Positions 5,719 through 9,591 of a stretch of DNA of 9,591 bases are shown piece by piece (positions within the stretch are counted from its first letter, which is position 1; every line of letters starts with the position of its first letter). The stretch is from JBGTLW01 sp041743835 (GTDB lineage: Bacteria; Planctomycetota; Phycisphaerae; Phycisphaerales; Phycisphaeraceae). Under the pieces are notes generated by a model, which made no database searches, was not told the DNA's origin, and was given only the letters and a program-made list of their open reading frames with translations. The DNA lies in assembly GCA_041743835.1 (NCBI GenBank), contig JBGTLW010000066.1, positions 1 through 9,591 of the forward strand. The letters run 5' to 3'. The translations under genes were made by a program, and so were the position numbers.

Positions 5719-6828
5719 TCAGCCCCGCGACATCGCTGTGACCAGGGCCGCTTCGACCCGGCTTGCAACCTCATCAACCGGGGCGAGCACCTTGGCACCC
5801 GCGGCACGCGCGTGCCCCCCGCCGCCGAACAGCGCCGCCATCTCCGCGACATTCACCGCGCCCGGCCCGGGCTTGGAGCGGATGCTCAAGCGTGTATGAC
5901 AGGGCGCGTTTCCGTTGCCCGTGGCATCGCAACGCTCCACGAGCAGGCAGATGACCTCGATCGAAGCGACCTGCTGCGGGATGTCGATCAGACGCTCGGT
6001 CTCTTCCTCCAGCGCACCGGTCTCGTCGAAGTCCACCTTGCGGAGGGTCATAGTCGCGGCCCGGCCGCCCGCCAGCAGTTTCATGGAGGTCACCGCGCGG
6101 ATCAGCAGTTGCAGCTTCTCGACGCGTTCGGACTGCTCCAGCTTGGCGTAGAGGTCGGTGTGGTTGACGCCGCGCTCCAGCAGCCTTGCCGCGAGGCGGT
6201 GGGTGCGTGGCGTGACGTTGGAAAACTTGAACCAGCCGGTGTCCGAGGCGATGCCGACGAAAATCGACTGGTTGATGATGTCCAGCAGGCGGGGGTCCAG
6301 GTCCTCGTCGGCTTTTGATGAGCCCTTGCCCTGCCTCGCAAGCGGGTCGCCGGGCAGCAGGCAATCCAGCAGGTCCGCCACGACCTCCGCGGCCGCGGCT
6401 GCGGTGGAGTCGATGAATTTGTGGGCCGCAGCGATATCACCATTGAGGTGGTGATCGACTATCAGCGTGCGATCCAGGTGAGGCTCGACATACGGGCGGA
6501 GCGGGCCGACCTGCGACCACGCGCCGGTGTCCACCACGATGAAGAGCCCATCGGGGCCGGGCGACATGTAGCCCGGCAGGCCCTGTTGCTGATCGAACAC
6601 GGTGTAGAGGTCACCGCCATCGAGCGACTGGAGCCCCAGCGCGATAGGGGGGACCAACACCGCGTGTGCCGTCTTGCCGAGCAACCGGATGGCTGCGGTG
6701 AGCGCCAGGACCGATCCCAGCGCATCGCCATCGGGTTTGGCGTGGGTGAGCACGACGACCGGCCCGCCCGCCTCGCGGATGATCCCCGCGGCTTGAGCCA
6801 TCGAGAGGTTGGAAAGGTAATCGGTCAA
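5719..6828 (-). CDS. nrnA: DHH/DHHA1 phosphoesterase, NrnA-like (nanoRNase / pAp phosphatase)
   Basis: Members of this family degrade 2-5-nucleotide RNAs and often remove the 3' phosphate from pAp; they are cytosolic and Mn-dependent. The 369 residues show the whole pattern: motif I HAKPDGDALGS (29-39; His29, Asp33 and Asp35 as metal ligands), VVDTGAW (98-104; Asp100), the signature VDHH (124-127; Asp125, His126), ASDTGWF (194-200; Asp196) and the C-terminal DHHA1 glycine motif GGGGHARAAGA (335-345). An insert at about 157-177 (LLPGDPLARQGKGSSKADED) is longer than in many homologues. The start is a TTG at 6828 that overlaps the ribF stop as TTGA, which fits translational coupling; no Shine-Dalgarno is evident. 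ATG codon 10 (6799-6801) is the alternative. Which activity dominates cannot be read from the sequence; a cyclic-dinucleotide role (GdpP/DhhP type) is less likely given the family length. Confidence 0.88.
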   Translation of the reverse strand: MTDYLSNLSMAQAAGIIREAGGPVVVLTHAKPDGDALGSVLALTAAIRLLGKTAHAVLVPPIALGLQSLDGGDLYTVFDQQQGLPGYMSPGPDGLFIVVDTGAWSQVGPLRPYVEPHLDRTLIVDHHLNGDIAAAHKFIDSTAAAAAEVVADLLDCLLPGDPLARQGKGSSKADEDLDPRLLDIINQSIFVGIASDTGWFKFSNVTPRTHRLAARLLERGVNHTDLYAKLEQSERVEKLQLLIRAVTSMKLLAGGRAATMTLRKVDFDETGALEEETERLIDIPQQVASIEVICLLVERCDATGNGNAPCHTRLSIRSKPGPGAVNVAEMAALFGGGGHARAAGAKVLAPVDEVASRVEAALVTAMSRG

Positions 6829-7865
6829 TGGGTCGGGGCGGCCAGGGCTTGGGAGGGTGTGGGCAGATTGTCGCCGGAGTTGGTGGCCTGCTGCCGGTGT
6901 CTGGTTCGGTCGATATCGCGCTTCAGTTGAGACTTCAACGCTTCAACATCTGGAAAAGCGTACTGATCTCGCAACCAATGGGCAAAACTAAGGCGAACAC
7001 CCTGCCCATAGAGCGCATCGGGGTCCGGGGAATGATAGTCCAGCAGGTGCGCTTCGATGGTCAGCGAGCGTTTGCCGAAGGTGGGCTTGACACCGACGGA
7101 GATCGCGGCGGTGAACGGCACGGCGCCGGTCGCGGATGGAGCCCCTGCCGAGCTTTTGCCGCTCGCAGCCGCGCCTTGGACCCACGCGACACCCGCATAC
7201 ACCCCATCCGCAGGCAGGATGTGATCTGAGATGGCGGCGAGGTCCAGATTGATTGTCGGCACGCCGATCTGTCGGCCGCGCTGCTCGCCACGAACGACCG
7301 TGCTATCCAGCGCAAAACATTGACCCAGACACAACGCCGCATCCGCCACACGCCCGCGGCCCACAAGCCAACGGATCAGCGAGCTGCTCACCGGCGTGAC
7401 AAGGCGATCACCCAACGTCACCTCGATGCCATCCACCAACTCGACCGCAAAACCATCCGCCCCGCCCCGCTGCTCGCCCAGCCGACGCAGCGTATCGATG
7501 TCACCAGCCCGCCCCTTGCCAAAGCGGAAGTCCTGACCCTCCACAAATACCAACGGCGAGAACTCCTCCACCAGACGATCGACGAACGCTTCAGGGGATA
7601 GACCAAGCACGTCCTGCGTCGGTCGCAGCAGATGGACCTGATCCGCCCCGGCCTCCATCAGGAGCTCGACCCGCCGGGTTGTGGTGGTCAACACGGGCGG
7701 CTGAGACCCTGGCCGCAGCACGGCCGCGGGATGCGGGTCGAACGTAAGCACGATGAGCCGGGCCGACTCAGCATCCGCAAGCCGACGCGCACGGCCAAGG
7801 ATCGCGCGGTGGCCACGGTGGACACCATCGAAGTTGCCGATCGTGATGACCGAGCGTGTACGCAT
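6825..7865 (-). CDS. ribF: Bifunctional riboflavin kinase / FAD synthetase
   Basis: The protein phosphorylates riboflavin to FMN and adenylylates FMN to FAD. Its 346 residues have the two-domain layout of the family. The N-terminal FAD-synthetase (nucleotidyltransferase) half carries GNFDGVHRGH (10-19, the HxGH-type ATP site), FDPHP (42-46) and SSSLIRWLVGRG (160-171, corresponding to the ISSTxIR motif). The C-terminal riboflavin-kinase half carries RGRQIGVPTINLD (196-208; PTxN binds Mg-ATP), DGVYAG (220-225), SVGVKPTFG (256-264) and IEAHLLDY (270-277, with catalytic Glu271). An Ala/Gly/Ser-rich insert at about 231-250 lies within the kinase domain. The same frame stays open upstream to 8057, but that extension overlaps the preceding gene and is arginine/serine-rich. 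ATG 7865 is chosen because the family begins a few residues before the GNFDGVH motif. The gene starts 40 bases after the BFD stop and overlaps nrnA, so the three look like one operon. Confidence 0.94.
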   Translation of the reverse strand: MRTRSVITIGNFDGVHRGHRAILGRARRLADAESARLIVLTFDPHPAAVLRPGSQPPVLTTTTRRVELLMEAGADQVHLLRPTQDVLGLSPEAFVDRLVEEFSPLVFVEGQDFRFGKGRAGDIDTLRRLGEQRGGADGFAVELVDGIEVTLGDRLVTPVSSSLIRWLVGRGRVADAALCLGQCFALDSTVVRGEQRGRQIGVPTINLDLAAISDHILPADGVYAGVAWVQGAAASGKSSAGAPSATGAVPFTAAISVGVKPTFGKRSLTIEAHLLDYHSPDPDALYGQGVRLSFAHWLRDQYAFPDVEALKSQLKRDIDRTRHRQQATNSGDNLPTPSQALAAPTH

Positions 7866-7905
7866 GGACTGGATTGTACGTTGCTTGAGCGGTGAAGACC
7901 GGGCT

Positions 7906-8184
7906 CTACCCGCTCTCCTTCTCGTCGCGCTTCCCCGTTTCCCGGAATGCCCCGCGCTTCGTGGCGTACTCCTGCGGGCTGACCGGCAGGTCCGGCTCCG
8001 CGACACCCGCCATCGCCTGCTCGTGCAGCCGCTTGATGTAAGGCACGCACCAGCCACACCCCGTCCCCGCCGACAGGCACTCGCTGATCAGGCTCGCCAC
8101 CGCTGGCCGTTCACGCCTGCAATAGTTCACGATCTTCCGCTTGGAGACGTGAAAACAAAGGCAAACTTGAGCGTCGTCGTGCAC
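7906..8184 (-). CDS. Small BFD-like [2Fe-2S]-binding protein
   Basis: This protein consists essentially of one BFD (bacterioferritin-associated-ferredoxin-like) domain. Counting from the GTG at 8184 it has 92 residues, and the four cluster ligands are Cys8 and Cys10 in VCLCFHVSKRK, then Cys43 and Cys46 in AGTGCGWC: the CxC-x32-CxxC spacing of BFD domains. Cys22 and Cys36 are extra. A charged tail follows (about 66-92). BFD domains pass electrons or help mobilise iron from bacterioferritin; the partner here is unknown, and no bacterioferritin is in the window. The frame stays open to an ATG at 8256, adding 24 residues, but those codons have low G/C at third positions (about 9 of 24) and do not look like a domain. 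The GTG lies nine bases after TATGAT, so it may be almost leaderless. It is followed by ribF after 40 bases. Confidence 0.85.
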   Translation of the reverse strand: MHDDAQVCLCFHVSKRKIVNYCRRERPAVASLISECLSAGTGCGWCVPYIKRLHEQAMAGVAEPDLPVSPQEYATKRGAFRETGKRDEKESG

Positions 8185-8193
8185 AGCACTCGT

Positions 8194-8199
8194 ATCATA
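8194..8199 (-). promoter_or_regulatory. Candidate -10 hexamer for the BFD-ribF-nrnA unit
   Basis: On the minus strand this reads TATGAT, one mismatch from TATAAT, with nine bases (ACGAGTGCT) before the proposed GTG start at 8184. Transcription would start about three bases before the start codon. No strong -35 is visible. Confidence 0.3.
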
Positions 8200-8331
8200 G
8201 TTGATTGCAAGTCGGTAAGCCGAAAATGCTTGGCTACCACGTGCGCGTGGCTGCATTTCCGCACCATGACGCTCTACAGTTTTTGATTGTCAGGCGACCC
8301 GGCCATGCGGGGCAACAGGCGGCGGGGCTGA

Positions 8332-8345
8332 GGCGGATTACCGCC
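8332..8345 (-). other. Small hairpin just downstream of the EEP gene
   Basis: GGCGG (8332-8336) and CCGCC (8341-8345) form a 5-bp stem around ATTA, three bases past the stop codon. No T-run follows on the minus strand. It may stabilise or mark the 3' end of the message, but the sequence shows no classical terminator. Confidence 0.3.
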
Positions 8346-8348
8346 GTC

Positions 8349-9449
8349 CTATTCTTCAGCGGCCTCGGCGTCCTTCGCCTCGCCGATGATTTCCTCGGCC
8401 TCCTCACGGTCGCCGGCGTTCTCGGTGGGCACTTCCTGGGTGGCGGGGGCTGAGGGCTGGAGAGCGAAAGACACGAGCACGGCGTGGTGGTCCGAACCTA
8501 GGGGTGGAAGCACCTCCAGGCTGATGAGGCGGAAGTGGTTGGACGCAAAGATGTGGTCGAGCGGGAAGCGATGGATACGGCTTTCCGCGTTGTACGTGTT
8601 ATACAGCCCGCGTCCCACACGCGGATCGAGCAGGCCACTGACGCGCTGGAACAGGCGTGTGGTGTGCGACCAGGCCACGTCGTTGAAGTCCCCCGCGACG
8701 ATGACGGGATGGTCGCCTCCTTGCTTCGCGAGCTCGGCAACCTCCTTGGCGACGATGAGCAGTTCCGCGTCGCGCTGGTCGCTGTCTTCGCGTTCGTGAT
8801 CGACCTCTCGCTTGAGGCCCGGCGGCTTGGGGTGCAGGCCATAGAGCGTCATGATCTCCCCGCCCGGCAAGCGGACATCGGTCTGGATGGAGGGGACCTC
8901 GTCATCCACAAGAAAGCGCACCCGCGCTTTGACCAGTTCGAGCCGGGAGTACAGGAGGATGCCGTAGTGATTGTCCTGCGGCTGGAGCACCGTGTGCGGA
9001 TAGTCGGAGAGCCGCGGCGTGAGTTGTTCCTCCCACGACTGAGTCGGCTCCACGAGCAGGATCAAATCCGGATCGGTCTTGTCGATAGTCTCCAGCAATT
9101 CGTTGGCCTGACGGTTGTCGTAGCGGACGTTGTAGATCAGCAGGCGGACGGTGTTGGCCCGCTCGTCATCCTTCGCGCTTTCAACCTGATAGGTGGCAAG
9201 GGCGGTATAAGGGAAGATGCGATAGCACTGCCAGCACAGGGCAGCAAGGAGCAGGACCGGCACGATGACAGCCGTCCGAGTCCGTGCCTTGCCATGACCA
9301 GCGGCCCCCGCTTCAGCCTGCTTGCCGCCACGATCCAGAAAGTACACGACCCCCAACCCCAGCAGTACGACCACCATCGCCGCAACAATCTGCACACGAG
9401 GAAAATCAAAGACGCGCACCCACCACGCGCTGGTACGCACAGCCGGCAT
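8349..9449 (-). CDS. Membrane-anchored endonuclease/exonuclease/phosphatase (EEP) family protein
   Basis: This is a metal-dependent phosphodiesterase/phosphatase of the exonuclease III/DNase I-like fold; the substrate cannot be told from sequence. The 366 residues begin with WVRVFDFPRVQ (10-20), then two predicted membrane segments at about 19-37 and 59-77 joined by a short Gly/Ala/Lys-rich loop. The catalytic domain follows from about 100: Asn107 in IYNVR, Glu134 in LVEPT, His206 in GLHP, Asp254 and Asn256 in VAGDFND, Asp298 in PLDHIF, and the terminal SDHHAV (319-324; Asp320, His321). These match the exonuclease III active-site set. With two membrane passes, N-terminus and catalytic domain are on the same side of the membrane. 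The tail from about 346 is strongly acidic (Glu/Ala/Asp). ATG 9449 has no clear Shine-Dalgarno, and an IS element begins immediately upstream, so its native promoter may be lost. E. coli YafD is a comparable family member. Confidence 0.88.
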   Translation of the reverse strand: MPAVRTSAWWVRVFDFPRVQIVAAMVVVLLGLGVVYFLDRGGKQAEAGAAGHGKARTRTAVIVPVLLLAALCWQCYRIFPYTALATYQVESAKDDERANTVRLLIYNVRYDNRQANELLETIDKTDPDLILLVEPTQSWEEQLTPRLSDYPHTVLQPQDNHYGILLYSRLELVKARVRFLVDDEVPSIQTDVRLPGGEIMTLYGLHPKPPGLKREVDHEREDSDQRDAELLIVAKEVAELAKQGGDHPVIVAGDFNDVAWSHTTRLFQRVSGLLDPRVGRGLYNTYNAESRIHRFPLDHIFASNHFRLISLEVLPPLGSDHHAVLVSFALQPSAPATQEVPTENAGDREEAEEIIGEAKDAEAAEE

Positions 9450-9591
9450 CAGAACGTGTACGAAAAGCCCTCATCTGGCCGATGGATAGGGCATGACACG
9501 GACGTCTTACCCATCGGACCTGACCGATGAGCAATGGCAGCTCATCGCCCCGTTGATCCCGCCCGCCCTGCCCGGCGGGCGGCCACGCATC
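9450..9591 (+). mobile_element. Left end of an IS5-family insertion sequence (continues past the window)
   Basis: The transposase N-terminus at 9493 identifies the family. The 43 bases before it are the right length for an IS left end with its terminal inverted repeat, and GAACGTGTACGAAAAG (about 9452-9467) is the candidate repeat. The outer boundary, right end and target duplication cannot be seen here, so the start coordinate is an estimate. Confidence 0.55.
9493..9591 (+). CDS. IS5-family transposase, N-terminal fragment cut by the window edge
   Basis: Thirty-three codons from ATG 9493 to the edge give a protein starting MTRTSYPSDLTDEQW and containing IAPLIPP and GGRPR. This is the characteristic opening of IS5-family (IS1031/IS427-type) transposases, the IS402-like/DUF4096 helical domain that precedes the DDE catalytic domain. 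The catalytic domain lies outside the window, so it is unknown whether the gene is intact, frameshifted into two frames (common in this family) or broken. AGGG lies two bases before the ATG, which is close for a Shine-Dalgarno. It is the only plus-strand gene and is divergent from the EEP gene. Confidence 0.85.
   Translation, partial: MTRTSYPSDLTDEQWQLIAPLIPPALPGGRPRI

Noticed and set aside
5602..6318. Plus-strand 238-codon frame antisense to nrnA
   Set aside because: It is a mirror frame of nrnA, whose DHH and DHHA1 motifs are intact on the minus strand.
7866..8057. N-terminal extension of ribF by 64 codons
   Set aside because: It overlaps the BFD gene, is Arg/Ser-rich, and RibF homologues begin just before the GNFDGVH motif.

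Overview
The window is GC-rich DNA carrying mostly housekeeping genes, all on the minus strand except a partial transposase at the right edge. An adenosylcobalamin-dependent ribonucleotide reductase, a stand-alone BFD-type [2Fe-2S] protein, very high GC at third codon positions and long hairpin-rich intergenic stretches suggest a Planctomycetota-like bacterium, perhaps Phycisphaerae. This is an inference from gene flavour; no rRNA or other marker gene is present to settle it.

Layout from left to right: (1) the N-terminal 108 codons of an unrecognised membrane protein, running off the left edge; (2) a 280-base GC-rich spacer with a strong minus-strand terminator; (3) nrdJ, a 1218-residue class II ribonucleotide reductase; (4) a 356-base spacer packed with hairpins and short repeats, including a 90-base imperfect hairpin that looks like a dispersed intergenic element; (5) dcd, dCTP deaminase, starting with GTG; (6) a 528-base spacer with a 17-bp C/G-rich hairpin, a pair of ATATCT motifs upstream of dcd and a terminator for the next unit; (7) an apparent operon transcribed leftward: a small BFD-like [2Fe-2S] protein, ribF (riboflavin kinase/FAD synthetase) and nrnA (DHH/DHHA1 phosphoesterase), with ribF and nrnA overlapping at TTGA; (8) a membrane-anchored endonuclease/exonuclease/phosphatase-family protein; (9) the left end of an IS5-family insertion sequence on the plus strand, directly abutting the start of that gene.

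Functionally, nrdJ and dcd both feed deoxynucleotide pools (ribonucleotide reduction; dCTP to dUTP), while nrnA recycles nanoRNA or pAp and ribF makes FMN and FAD. I see no obviously new multi-gene system. The parts least explained by known families are the intergenic hairpins and repeats, the BFD protein placed ahead of ribF, two GTG starts that look leaderless, and the IS insertion.
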